Source: Larix kaempferi (taxonomy: Eukaryota; Streptophyta; Pinopsida; Pinales; Pinaceae). From it: 64,000 bases of DNA. Of the stretch, positions 10,884 to 22,370 are shown one piece after another. The position numbers and the translations under genes are program-made. Where the stretch lies: positions 9,677,501 through 9,741,500 of the forward strand of contig BSBM01000606.1 of assembly GCA_027924585.1 (NCBI GenBank), given 5' to 3'. Position 1 is the stretch's first letter; every line of letters begins with the position of its first letter. The notes beneath the pieces were generated by a model. It was given only the letters and a program-made list of their open reading frames with translations. It was not told the DNA's origin and ran no database searches.

Positions 10884-11221
10884 GGTTGATAAAACCTTGA
10901 AATATTTGATAAAAATGACGAAAAACAATTAATTAAACCTACCTAATTGATTTTCGAATTTGGGCAAATGATTGATAAAAAAGATTGAAAAGCCTACCTG
11001 TAAACCGACGAACGAGGTAAATTCGTGCACAGGGTAAAACTCCGCTGTAAAATTCGTTCGCCGAAGTGAGACAATTAGAGAATGGGAAAAAGTAATAAAA
11101 TTTCCAAACATTTAACCAACTGTGAAATCAATCCAGATCGTAAATCGTAAAGAAATCGATGATTGATATTATAAAGAAAAAAGAGAAAAGCGGGAGCAAT
11201 TTTTTTTGAAAATTTTTACTT
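10884..11221. other. Upstream flank of the broken ORF
   Basis: AT-rich with no recognisable gene. As the 5' flank of the minus-strand ORF it might contain its former promoter, but I see no convincing TATA box or splice pattern. Confidence 0.3.
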
Positions 11222-11645
11222 AGGGTTGCGGCTTGTGGAAGTGCAAATTCCTACTTAAGTGATTTATTATTTTCGCAATCCGCAACTGGGAGCGCGGAGC
11301 GGGGAAAATTTCAAAAAAAATTGGCCTTTCTGCAATCCTCATTGCAGCTTGCGGGTTGTAGGATTGCAATTTCAATTTGTTTTTTTTTCGTTTCCGTTTT
11401 CCGCAATTCGCATTGCGGGATGCGGAAATGCAGAAACATAAATGCGTTTTTTATTTACCAAATACTTTCCACATTCTACAATCCACAATTTGTGGGTTTA
11501 GGAAATGCAGAACCAAAAATTCGATTTATTTGAACATATGCTTTCCGACATCCGCAATCCGTGTTACGGGTTGTGGAAAAGGAAAAATACGAAACAAGAA
11601 AACTTTTAACTTCCACAATCCGCATTGCGGATTGCGGAAACGATA
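11222..11645. repeat. Array of about seven palindromic units based on TTCCGCAATCCGCA
   Basis: Inverted-repeat units recur at about 11228, 11272, 11329, 11397, 11467, 11542 and 11610, spaced 45-75 bp. The best one (11610-11638) pairs CCGCAATCCGCA-type sequence with TGCGGATTGCGG across a short loop. Others have point changes in both arms. AT-rich spacers separate the stems. No protein or known element end is associated. Confidence 0.7.
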
Positions 11646-11904
11646 CGTTCCAAAGAAAAACAAAGTTTTCCGTGAATCACAAAACACATAAAAATAAGAG
11701 TTTTAAAGCAAGTTTTATTAAGTACCAAGCATGAAAAGATATGAAACAAAAGACAACAATCAAGATACCTGAGAAACAAGAAAAGGAAATAAGAAATTAC
11801 CTTCATAATAATTAAACAGGGCTCCCATTTTATTAATAAAAATGGGATCTATTGTGCCTACAAAAGAGACCAGGAATTCCTTATTAAGCAGTCTATAAAG
11901 ATTA
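11646..11904. other. Spacer between two hairpin arrays
   Basis: AT-rich. It includes a short inverted pair around 11823-11850 ('CCCATTTTATTAATAAAAATGGG'-like stem). Nothing else is recognised. Confidence 0.3.
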
Positions 11905-13697
11905 CGAAAAGAATACTGGGCAGAAGAAGCGTTTCCCGCCTATTCATTTATGAGGGAATTTTAAAAATATTCAACCTATGAACGCTAGGCCGTCAATTCA
12001 TGTATATCCAAATTGGTGAACACATGAAGAATATTGAGCACAACAGGGGTTGACAGACCCTTCATTTATGAGATAAATGTAAAAATATTTAATCTACAAA
12101 GGCTATGTTGAAAATTACCGATTTCCGACTCTGACTGTAAATAGTAGGGACCCGGACATCATCTAAGTTCTAACATACACAAATGTTTGTCCCGACTTCT
12201 ATTTTCGGACGAGAAGGATCGGCCGCCCCTTCATTTAGTAGATAATTGTGAACAACTATATCCAACAATTCACCTATATCCAGAATGACGAACGAAAGAA
12301 GGATCGACCAACCCTTCTTACATTCAAGAACTATTATGAATAGAATACTGGGCAGTAGAAGGGTTGGCGGCCCCTTCATTTATGAGGGAATTATAAAAAT
12401 ATTCAACCTACGAAGGCTAAGACGTCAATTCATCTATATTTAAAATGGTGAACATCAGAAGAATACTGAGCACAAGAAGGGTCGGTCGACCCTTCATCTA
12501 CGAGAGAAATGTAAAACTATTTGATCTTCGAAGGCTATGTCAACAATTCCCGACTTCCGACTTTGGTTGTAAATAGTAGGGACCCAGACATCATCTAAGT
12601 TATAACATATAAAAATGTTTGTCCCAACTTCCATTTTCTGATGAGAAGAATGGACCGCCCCTTCATTTAGTAGATAATTGTGAACAACTATATCTAGAAA
12701 TTCACCTATATCCAGAATGGCGAAAGAAAGAAGGATCGACCGACCCTTCTTGCATTCTAGCACAATTATGAATAGAATACTAGGCATAAGAAGTGTTGAC
12801 TGCCCCTTCATTTATGAGGGAATTATAAAAATATTCAACCTAAGAAGGCTAAGACATCAATTTATCTATATCTAAAATGTAGAACCCCAGAAGAATATTG
12901 AGCACAAGAAGGTTCGACCGACCCTTCATTTACGAGAGAGATGTAAGACTATTTGATCTTCGAAGGCTATGTTGAAAATTCCCGACTTCCGACTTTGGCT
13001 GTAAATAGTAGGGACCCAGAAATCAGCTAAGTTCTAATATATAAAAAAATTTGTCCCGACTTCCATTTTCCGATGAGAAGGATCGGCCGCCCCTTCATTT
13101 AGTAGATAATAGTGAACAACTATATCCAATAATTCACCTATATCCAGAATGGCGAAAAGAAGAAGGATCTTCTGACCCTTCTTGCATTCTAGAATTATTA
13201 TGAATAGAATACTAGGTAGAAGAAGGGTTGGCCGCCCCTTCATTTATGAGGGAATTATAAAAATATTCAACCTACGAAGGCTAAGACGTCAATTCACCTA
13301 TATCTAAAATGGTGAACACCAGAAGAATACTGAGCACAAGAAGGGTTGACCGACCCTTCATTTATGAGAGAAATGTAAAACTATTTGATCTTCAAAGTGT
13401 AGGTCGACAATTCCCGACTTTCGATTTCCGCAGTAAATAGTAAGGACCGGACATCAACTAAGTTATAACATATACAAATTGTTTGTCCCGTCTTCCATTT
13501 TCCATCAAGAAAGATCGGACACCCTTCGTTTAGTAGATAATTGTGAAAACCTTTATCTAGCAATTCAACGATAACCAGGATGGAGAACAAAAGAAGGATT
13601 GACCGAACCTTATTGTAGTATCAAAATATAATGAAAAGAATATTGGGAAGAAGAAGGGTCAGCTGCCCCTTCATTTACGAGGGAGTTGTATAAATAG
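11905..13697. repeat. About 432-bp higher-order tandem repeat, roughly four copies
   Basis: Corresponding segments begin near 12044, 12477, 12909 and 13340 (spacing 433, 432, 431 bp), with partial copies at each end. Each unit holds several nodes of the form GAAGGGTCG..CGACCCTTC, near-perfect palindromes followed by CATTTA(T/G). Nodes within a unit are unevenly spaced (about 60-175 bp). Minus-strand frames of about 69 codons recur once per unit but are by-products of the repeat. The array ends at TATAAATAG (13689-13697). Confidence 0.85.
13689..13697 (+). promoter_or_regulatory. TATA-like box at the end of the tandem array
   Basis: TATAAATAG lies at the end of the 432-bp repeats and 8 bp before a perfect 22-bp palindrome. 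If used, it would drive rightward transcription into 13.7-14.0 kb, where I see no recognised product. Functional status is inference. Confidence 0.3.
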
Positions 13698-13704
13698 AAC
13701 TTGG

Positions 13705-13950
13705 AGAAAGAGCGATCGCTCTTTCTTAGTGGATATTTCCACTTTCCAGCAAAATGTGCGACGCAATGTTCATATGAATTTTGTGTTCAGAGTGCCGATA
13801 TCTACTGTTCACCACTCCTAAAAAATCATCCATGGAGGAAGGAGTGGACGCTCTTTCTCCTCAACATCTACTTCCAACACCACGAAATAGAATAACCTGA
13901 TGAAAGAGCTACCTCTCTTTCTCTGACAAAATTTCGACTTGCCAGCAAAC
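13705..13950. repeat. Perfect 22-bp palindrome and related hairpins
   Basis: 13705-13726 (AGAAAGAGCGATCGCTCTTTCT) is its own reverse complement. Related imperfect stems with the same arms recur near 13838-13860 (GGAGTGGACGCTCTTTCTCC) and 13900-13925 (GAAAGAGCTACCTCTCTTTC). Their arm sequence differs from the GAAGGGTCG nodes upstream, but the design is the same. Confidence 0.6.
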
Positions 13951-15279
13951 TCTTTGTAGAAAAACTTCTATAAATTTTGTTGTTAAAATATCGATATCTA
14001 GTTTCCCAGGGTGATACGTGGAACGCTCAGATTGTGACATGTGGCATATTTGATTTTTACAATTAGTTTAGCTATTGTTTAAAAGAATATTACGGATATT
14101 AAAGGTACCATTTCAATATAAATCTATGGATTTAAGTTATATTAAATCCAATGCAAGAGCATAAAGATCGAGGGAAAAAACAAGAAATACATGACCTTCA
14201 ATAATACTCTTTTTATAATAATCCTATTGATAATGTTTTATTAAAAATTATTGTTTTCAAACTTGAAAATTAAGGCATATTTAGATAACCATGTATATTA
14301 TGCAAAGTAAAGCAAGTTAATTTACAAACATTACTTGAAAAATCAACACAACTCCATTTGAAAACCTATACAAAATAGCTAAAATGCACTTCCAAGAAAA
14401 ATATGGTTCCACATTCAATCTGAAAAATGAAATAATGTAATTCTTGTTTACAGTATCTTTAAATTTGTTTATCTTCATTAATGTATATCTTGGAGTTTTT
14501 CTACATTCAAAGAGTTTTTCTCGAGTAAGTAATCACTATGTTGAATTGATGGCCTGGATTTTTTGTTTTCCGTTAGTTAAACTATCAACCAAAAGAAATT
14601 TAAAACTTTATCTAAATTGAAACAAAATCCATAAATCCAAACATAATCGATAAATAAGAGAGGCTAAGAAGTTAGAGAAGAACAAATAATTAAGAAAATT
14701 AATTAAAATTAATATTAAAAAAACTGCATATATTTTATTCAAATAATAGGGATCCAAAATACCCTGTTTAAATTCTTCAAAACGTAAAGTTTAAATTATT
14801 TAAAATACAGAGTTAAATTATTCAAAACAGAAAGTTTAAATCCTTTCCAAATACAGAGTTAAAATTCTTCAAAACAGAAAGTTTAAATCCTTTCCAAATA
14901 CAGAGAACCAAAAGTACAACCTTTCAAAATACCTATCGATACAAACTGAAGAGAAGGGCCTTGGAAAATATGCCAAAATCCCTCCCCTAAACTAATAGAA
15001 AAGGAAAATCTAAAAACATAAAAATAAACCTAAAATATTAAAGTTATGATGAAAATAACAAGAGACTGTGGTGGCTGGGCCACGTGGTTCCCTTAGTAGT
15101 CAATATCCATGGATTTGACCCCTGATGATCTTGCCCCTAGAGTTCTAGCAGCTAAAGGGGATTGTCCAGAACCTACCGAAGTAACTGGGCTCGTTTGGGG
15201 GTCATTTTGAACTCCAGCAGCATGAACTCAAATGGATTCATCGCATTGAAGAAGGAGCGCTCGCATCTCTTCGATCATT
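13951..15279. other. AT-rich intergenic DNA with a short tandem repeat
   Basis: Three units of about 47 bp (core TTCAAAACAGAAAGTTTAAATCC, split here for length as TTCAAAACAG and AAAGTTTAAATCC) occur at about 14772-14914. The rest holds nothing I can name. Confidence 0.5.
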
Positions 15280-15657
15280 TTATTTTTTCTTATCTTCGAG
15301 CTTGCGCTGAATCGTATCCTTGATTGTCTTCTTCAAGGACTACAAGTCCTCTTTGTCACATTCTAGGTCCAGCTTCTGCCGAAGCTTTTCTATATCCTTT
15401 TCTAACTTCTTGACTCTGCAGCTGTTTGCATTGGTGGCGCTGGTCCTTCCACGACTGCTACCTTCCTCCATTATAAAACAAGGAGATAGGCCTGAAGAAT
15501 TGTTGTAACAAAGCTTCTCGTACAGGAGCTCCCGACCACTAACCAAAGCACTTGGCGGAAACCAGAGACTTCCCTTTTCTCCGACTTTAACAACAAGCCA
15601 TTGAGGAGGGCCAATGGAGGGAGAAACAATCAAAGACAGAGCTAAGTTAGACAACAT
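15280..15657 (-). pseudogene. Small unknown ORF with coiled-coil C terminus
   Basis: Met at 15655-15657 opens a 105-codon frame. It ends at TAG (15340-15342), but the same frame continues with K/E/D-rich helical sequence to TAA at 15280-15282, so the TAG may be a later mutation. The N-terminal half is hydrophobic and mixed. The C-terminal half ('KKLEKDIEKLRQKLD') predicts a coiled coil. No homology is recognised; it may be a fragment of a retroelement accessory ORF. Confidence 0.35.
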
Positions 15658-16813
15658 TTTGGGAAAACACGAGGGAACAGGGGCAGATGCGATTTAAAAC
15701 CAGGACACGGATCATAAGAAATCTCCACAACCGTCGGAATTAAAGATCAATGTACTTGAAAGAGTGTTATATGACATTAAGAGTCAAAGACATTACCCGA
15801 GAATTGGCAGACCTTACCCTGACCGACCTTTGATTTAACTGATGGGACAGATTGACGGCTAAGGTTCATAATTGGACTCATAAAATTTTCAAGTCCACCG
15901 TTGATCTTGGATGGGGCGATCGAATGGTACAGGACAATTTCGCTGGGTTAAGTTGTGCAACGTTTAAAGCTCAGGATGTGATTCGAATTCTTTAAGAAAT
16001 CTAGCTAAGCGCATGTTGAAGTCCACCATCTATGTGTATTGACGAAGATCTAACGGTTTTGAATCATTTCGCTATTGAGAGATGCTCGAGGGTTAATTAA
16101 AAGGATTGGACACGAAATATTTGTAAATCTTAGTTGACCGCCAGTTTGGAGTCCACTCTGTTGAAGAGACATTTGGCAATTCTATATTTGGAGAGCAATT
16201 TGGCCAAATAGCCAACTTTGGAGAATTGCCAAAATTGGTTAACTCTCCAAAATAGTAATTCCTTACTAATTAAAACAAGATTGAAAGACTATGAATATCA
16301 ATGATGAATCGATGCCATTATAAGGATACAATATTTTTTATGAAGAGGCATGATTTTCCTAAAAAACACAATGTTTCAAATAATAAAGTTCTTTGAAAAG
16401 ATATATATAACCATACAAGCCCAATGTATGAAGAGGACCACAAGTGTCTCTAAAGTTTTGGTAATTGCATATCAGAAGCAAGAAAGAGACTAGTGAGATA
16501 GACGAAGCATTACAAAATTTCGAGCTGCCACTAAAGATCTGAAAAACTGAAGTTAAAACTATTATAAATTAGAGGGTTGTTGGGTGGTGCTTGGGGAAGG
16601 TTGAGGCGTTCTAAGGGAATTGTTGCCTCCTTCTAGTTGTGGCTGGAGAATTAGGGTGGTGGGGCATCCTTGTTTGTTGAGCAGGTAGAAAACCATGGGT
16701 GTAGGTGCATCCTTTTTGTAGTGGCATAAGAATCTAGGATATTAAGTTCTTTGGACTCCAAACCTCATGAACTATTTACCAAATATTTTTAGGTACTTGG
16801 GACAAAAATAATG
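15658..16813. other. Intergenic sequence with a foldback
   Basis: 16171-16183 and 16222-16234 form a 12-bp inverted repeat (TTTGGCAATTCT against AGAATTGCCAAA), with a second inner pair (TTGGCCAAATAGCCAA, 16200-16215). No flanking duplication is visible. The rest shows no gene. Confidence 0.4.
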
Positions 16814-17059
16814 CTAAGAATGGGGTCCCTTTGTGCAGATATTTTGTACCTTGTCCCAGAGCACTTTATTTGATGAACACCTTCCAAATTTATCTTTCAC
16901 ATGATCATATATTCCATGCAAGATGATATCCATTTCCATTGCATTATTATTTCTTAGCTCCTTCATGGCTATCGTTTTTTGTGGTATTTTTAGAGTGATG
17001 TAACCATTTACAACAAATTTCCATATATCAAAACCTTGTGCATGTAAATGGAGTCTCAT
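16814..17059 (-). pseudogene. Copia gag remnant
   Basis: The frame reads 'MRLHLHAQGFDIWKFVVNGY' and continues to 'NKVLWDKVQNI'. This is the UBN2/DUF4219-type N-terminal Gag region of plant copia elements, where W, I/V and 'LHLQAQG(Y/F)DIW' are typical. It stops just past 16814 and no pol follows to the left, so the element is truncated. Confidence 0.7.
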
Positions 17060-17164
17060 TCTTATAATCCAATCAGATCAAAATTTGATCCATAGAACAA
17101 TCGAACCCCATTTGCAGAGTAGAGACTTACATGTTCATCCATGTGCTCTAGAGATATTCGGTCC

Positions 17165-17520
17165 AGCTATCAAAATCTCTTGAAGGAATTGAATCCCTGA
17201 TTTACCTGCACCAACTGGAAGGAGGCTCCAACACCCTAATTTATAAGCTCGAAATTGAAGGAAGCTCCAACTCCTCGATTTACTAGCTCCATCTAGAACG
17301 AGGCTACAACCCCCTAATTTATAGGCTCCAACCTTAAGGAAGATCCAACTCCTAGGTTTACTAGCTCCATCTAGAAGGAGGCTACAACCCCTTGGTTTTC
17401 ATAATTTCCAACCTATATATAGGACTCCAGTCCTCAGTAAATTCCAACTCAATATTTTTACTATCACCAACTGGAATGAATCCCCAACTCCCTGAGATCA
17501 CAAGCACCAACCCAAAGGAG
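17165..17520. repeat. Degenerate tandem repeat of about 60 bp
   Basis: Repeated variants of GGAGGCTCCAACTCC followed by TA-rich sequence and TAGCTCCA(T/A)CT occur six or so times. It lies between the gag remnant and the candidate PBS, so it belongs to the leader of that minus-strand copia remnant. A less regular TATCATTG/CTGTATC repeat follows to about 17780. Confidence 0.6.
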
Positions 17521-18117
17521 ACTTCAATCTCCTATCCTTGCTCGATCTTGCCACTCTGATATGAATAAGAGGAACAATATTCCACTGCCATTGTATCATA
17601 GTTTCCATCAACCTATACCTGTATCTATGTCCTTGTACATGTATCATTGTCCCTGTACTTATATCTATCATTGCCACAATCATTGTATTGCTGTCACTAT
17701 CACAATCCATGTTCGTCACAATGAGACAATCATTGTCTCTATCACAATGACACAAAAACTATCTATATCACAATGTCAACCTATACATGCCTCAAATCTG
17801 TCCTCCAAGAATGCCAACAACTTCTTCCAAGATATATTTCAGATGTATGAAAGACCATAAAGATGCCTCCAAATAGTGTAATAAAATCCCATAAATAATC
17901 ACCAATAGGCTTCATCTATTTGCACCTTCAAACCCTTACATCATAGAACTCATAGTACATTCCAAAAGCTTTAAGGGATCTCATGCCAATAACCTTACCA
18001 TGAAATATTTCAATACAATCACCAATAATATATATGCCAAGATCATCATAGAATGTTCCAAGGTAATCACCAAGATAATCATTAAGAATGCGGATCCAAT
18101 GTGCCAACAAGTTTGTG

Positions 18118-18129
18118 ATTCTGATACCG
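18118..18129 (-). promoter_or_regulatory. Degenerate PBS of the copia remnant
   Basis: On the minus strand it reads CGGTATCAGAAT, matching GGTATCAGA of the initiator tRNA-Met PBS. It lies right of the gag remnant as expected for a minus-strand element; sequence right of 18130 would be the end of its 5' LTR. Confidence 0.45.
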
Positions 18130-18248
18130 TATGAGAATGTTATGCAAGATTTTGTCAACCTTCTTCTCTTGAATTTTCATTGTCACATACCCTAACATTC
18201 AACAAGTATAACTCTTAACATGTAACGAATAAAGATATGAAACTTTTA

Positions 18249-19493
18249 TGTAATGTCCCCATCCAAATAAATACTAGAAGGTAAAATTCCACCAATCTAC
18301 TAGTTCCCTAGGTTGGGGTGGAAACATTGGGATTTTGAATAAGGGAGCTAATAAACCCAATTGGACATTAGATTGACATAAATATATTAAAAGGGGATAA
18401 ATAAATATTAATGGTAGGAAAATAAGGTGGCACTTGGTCATGGAGGTACATTGGTGGTGTGGGACCCACACAAAACTAGATTCCTCATGCCACATGGCAT
18501 CCTATTGTCACCCATTCGAATGAAAGGTGGAGTCTAATGTTCTTGGGAGAGTTGGAAGGTCATTATACTTGGCATGACTCAATGAAGGTAGAATTGGAGT
18601 GGAAGAGTAACTCCCATGGAAGAGGAAGAGGAAATTTAGAGATATTGAGACACTTGGGCTAGATTCCCTAGCTTCTATGACAACAATAATGAATATGCTA
18701 TGACACTTATGACAAAAATCAGACTTGATTGCTGACATATGACCAATATGACATGTCAGGGCTAAAAATAGCCTCCAAGAAGGCGCACAATTGAGTTAGG
18801 GAAACCAAAGAGCCTCCTCATTCACTATACAAGACATTATTGTATTGAGGAAGTCTCATGAACATTATACAAGTCATTGGAACAATTATCTCGAATTTCA
18901 TAGCAAGTTGTGGAGTTTTACTAGCATTTCCCCCTATGTTAAAGCATGTTTACAAATCTCTGATTTATGGGAGTTGCAACAGCCTTTAGGAATTGATTAA
19001 TTATTCATTTGGGATCCCATTGAAATCCTTTAACAATTCCATGTCTCTGTTCTGAAATTTGGGAGGGTTGTACAACATTTGGGAAGCCATTTTTGTCCCC
19101 TACCCTTGGGGTTTTGAACCTCGAATTTACTAGTGAATTTCCCTATTTTCTCCTGATTGTAAATGAATGTTGCAGAAGTATTTTGAGAGTGTCCAAGCAT
19201 CCGCCAACCTCATTTTTATGTATTAATACCTTTCAAACACATTCACACCCAATTCAGAAGCATTTGGAGCCATTTGGAAGCGCTTGAGTCATTATTGGTC
19301 TAAGGGTCGAATTGGCCAAAAAGTGCAAATTTTCCTAATTTTTACAAATTCATTAAAAGGGACACTGCATTTTACCACATATTATTCAATATATCTATGA
19401 AATTTACTCTAAGGGTCATTCTCTGGAACGCCATGGATAAAAATTTATAGTGAAAATTCCAAACGAACGTGTTTAAAGATGATTTTTGAGTCA
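18249..19493 (+). repeat. LTR-like sequence, TGTAATGTCCC family
   Basis: It starts TGTAATGTCCCC and a plausible CA end lies at 19493. About 600 bp from its start align, inverted, with 44100-44687, including shared GTGGGACCCACACAA and TAACTCCCATGGAAGAGGAA blocks. Flanks TTTTA and TTATA are near-matching 5-mers, which is weak support for a solo LTR. The right edge abuts the LINE exactly where its RT breaks off. Confidence 0.55.
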
Positions 19494-21565
19494 TTATAGT
19501 TGAGTGATATTGACATTGTTTGAGATAGAAATCCCAATAAAAGTTACTCTCCTTTTGGCATATAAAATTTCTCTCCTAAGACCTTTAGCGACTAGTAAGA
19601 AAATAAGAGGAGAGAGTGGGCATCCTTTTCGTAAACCTCTTTCTGATGAAAAGAAAGGGGAAGCTAAACCACTTATTAGGACTGAAAAGGATGCCAAGGT
19701 TATACAAATCATTATCCATTTTATAAAAGGGTATTCAAATTCGAGGTGTGTCATCAAAATCCTTGGGTACATCGAGCTGAATCTGTCGAATGATTTTTAG
19801 AGATCAATTTTCATCATAGCTCCTTTTAAATTCATTGAATTGATGTTGTGCATTCTTTCCTGAGAACCCCGATGGCTTCATGAATTTGTCTATTATCCAA
19901 AAACCCAAATTGTTCATGAGAGATAAATTTTTAAAGTACCTTTTTTAGTCTTCTTGCAATTAATTTTGCCACCACCTTGTAAGTAATATTGTAGAGGGAT
20001 ATTGGTCTGTAATATTCTAAGGTGTCTAGATGATCTGATTTTGGGATAAGGGCAATAAAGGTGGAGTTTAATGGAGGATGGATGTAGCCTCTGGAGCAGG
20101 TTTCCTCGAACAATTGGAGAAGGTAATTTCCAATTGTGTAAAATAGTGCCAGAAAAAATTCAATAGTCCATCCGTCAGGACCTGGACTCTTATCCTTCTG
20201 AAAGCTGTGAAGGATTTCTTTTAGCTAGTCCTTTGATATTTCCTCCATAATCTCCCTATTGTCAGCTTTAGTTACTAATCCAAGAAAAACATGGGAGAGT
20301 TGAATGACCTCTGTGATTGTTTCCCGATTGTCTGCCTTGAAAAGGGACTCAAAATGAGTTTTGCTCAAGTTTGAAAGATATTCGAAATAAGAGACCTCTT
20401 CATTGTTACCATTTTTAAGTTGCCATATGGTATTCTGAATCTTTCTTCCTTTTGAAAAGGACTGGAAGAATTTAGTATTATCACCCCCACTCTCAAGCCA
20501 AATGGCTCTACTCTTTAGATGCCATATTTATTCTTGCTCCTTCAGGATGTCTCTTCCTGGATTCAAGATTTGCAAGTCGATCTTTTTATTCTTGTGTTAA
20601 GTATCCATCTCCATCTGAATTCTGTAGTTCAGTAAGCTCTAGCTACACCTATTTTAATTCTTGATCCTCTTTTTCCTTAGTGGTCTTGGCCCAATATTTT
20701 ATAATATTCTTTGTTCTGAATAAATTCTGAGAAAAATGTTGGGTACCATGTGACCCCTCCTCCTGAGTATAGGGGATATAGTTTGTTTGAATGATCTATA
20801 CGGCCTCCTCATTCTTTAGCCATGCTGCACACATTTTAAATGGAGAAGTAAGTTTTTTGTATTGCTTAGAATGGCTAGGAAAATTGGGAGGTGATCAGAA
20901 TCCCCGACCGAGTCCACCCATTGTCTGATCATTAGATTTTGGTCTAATAGCTCTTCACTAGTTAAGAAACGATCAAGTCTCTTTGCAACCCTGTTTTCAC
21001 CAATTCTCTTATTATTCTATGCGGGCATCCGTTCAATAGGGTAAAGGTATAGGAGATGGCCTTCTTGGATTATTTGAGTGAAATAACTCGCTAAAGGATC
21101 CACCCTTTTTCTCGGACCCCAAACTTCACGGGGGCCCAAGATAAATTTTAGGTCCCCTCCAATGATTACATTTTCTTCTTTGAGAAAAGAGTACTGGGAG
21201 AGCCTATCCCAGAAAGGTACTCTATCCTCATAAGGCCTGTAGATATTTAAGATTGTGAATATTTTGTTCACATCTTCCTAGTGAATTTGCATGCCAAGGC
21301 ATGAGATGAAGCCCCAAGAGCATAGGAATTTTACAAATTTTGGGTCCCAACCCATAGCAAGCCCCCTTGAGTGTCCTCTGACATCCAGAGCAATAAAATC
21401 AAAAATTTTTAAGGTGTTTTGCAGCATAGAAGTGATTTATTCTTCCGAACCCAGAGTTTCCTGGAAAAGTACAACTTTTGGCTGGTGAATTGTTAACAAC
21501 CTTCTAATGGCAAGTTTTTTCTAGGAACTTTCCAGGCCCCTGCATTTTAGAGATAAAATATTCAT
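19494..21565 (-). pseudogene. LINE ORF2: endonuclease and truncated reverse transcriptase
   Basis: The start ATG at 21563-21565 is followed by an apurinic-type endonuclease: 'IIGGDLKFILGPREVWG' near 21130 corresponds to the GGDFN motif, and 'DSDHLPIFL' near 20890 to SDHxP. RT follows: 'DKSPGPDGW' near 20180, 'FIALIPKSD' and 'YRPISLYN' near 20030, 'GLRKGCPLSPLIF' near 19600. The frame ends at 'NITQL' where plant L1 elements continue into the F/YADD active site. Several in-frame stops and shifts occur. Confidence 0.85.
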
Positions 21566-21570
21566 TGAGA

Positions 21571-22370
21571 AACCCCATCTGTGGTTTTCACTGCTCTAAG
21601 TTCCCCTAGGATTATTTTTTGTTTTCCATTTGCTTGTTCTTTCAATGCCTTCAGTTGTTCCTAGGAGAGGTGTGAGCGTCTCCCACAACCTTTTCCTTTT
21701 GAGATAGTGTTAGGGTTTTTCCCTTATCCAGAATCCTGTAAGGAGGGTTTAAAATGCTCCAGAATGTCTCTGGTTCATAGGTGAAAGTGAATGGATGGGT
21801 TTGCAAAAAGGAGGGAGGAGTCTAGATCAGATAGTGCCGGGTAAGTGGTGGGATGGGAGAGTTGAAAAGGGAGAGTCGAGGCCATAGACCCCTGCAGGGT
21901 AACCAAAGGAGGGGAGGGGGAGGAAATAGGTGAAGTGTGTGAAATGGATGGATTCATCACAGTAATGTTTTTTTCAAAATTCAAAGCATTCAAGGACTGT
22001 TCAAGAGAGAGAATGTTAGAGGGGGGATCTGCCATCTTACCTGGAGAAGTTCTCCTGTCTGATCATCGGTGTTGAAAAAAATTCTTCCATATATTCTACC
22101 TAGTCCGCTGAAAGTGGATTCTCATCTTGATTGTTTTGAGGCAATCTTTCTGATTCAGCCTCCGAAGATGGAGCAGTCAAGATTTGATTAATGTTTTCAT
22201 CTTTTTGCCCAGATTTGGGTCTCTCTTCTTGCAGCTCTTGGTCGAACCTCACCTCTTTCTTGCAGGATTCTTTGAGAATTGTAGTTTGAAATTTCTCTCC
22301 ATATGCCCAAGCTCATGACATCTGTGGCAACAAAAGGGGATCCCTTCATAGTCCAACTTCTTCCTGCGCC
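21571..22370 (-). pseudogene. LINE ORF1, C-terminal part with zinc knuckle
   Basis: A CCHC-type knuckle reads 'FCCHRCHELGHMERN' near 22310, preceded by 'KLDYEGIP', a common motif after the DUF4283 domain in plant L1 ORF1. The tail is S/P-rich (22035-21775). It joins the N-terminal part at 30838 once the TTTCG-flanked insert is removed, with a one-base phase difference that I attribute to decay. Confidence 0.75.

Noticed and set aside
12170-13243. Recurring minus-strand frames of about 69 codons
   Set aside because: They appear once per 432-bp repeat unit and show drift typical of non-coding satellite sequence.
11222-13697. CRISPR-like spaced repeats
   Set aside because: Plant nuclear context, repeats degenerate, spacers themselves repeated, no cas genes.
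18244-19498. Confident solo LTR with target duplication
   Set aside because: TTTTA and TTATA differ, and the left flank is not LINE sequence, so a simple insertion into the LINE is not supported.
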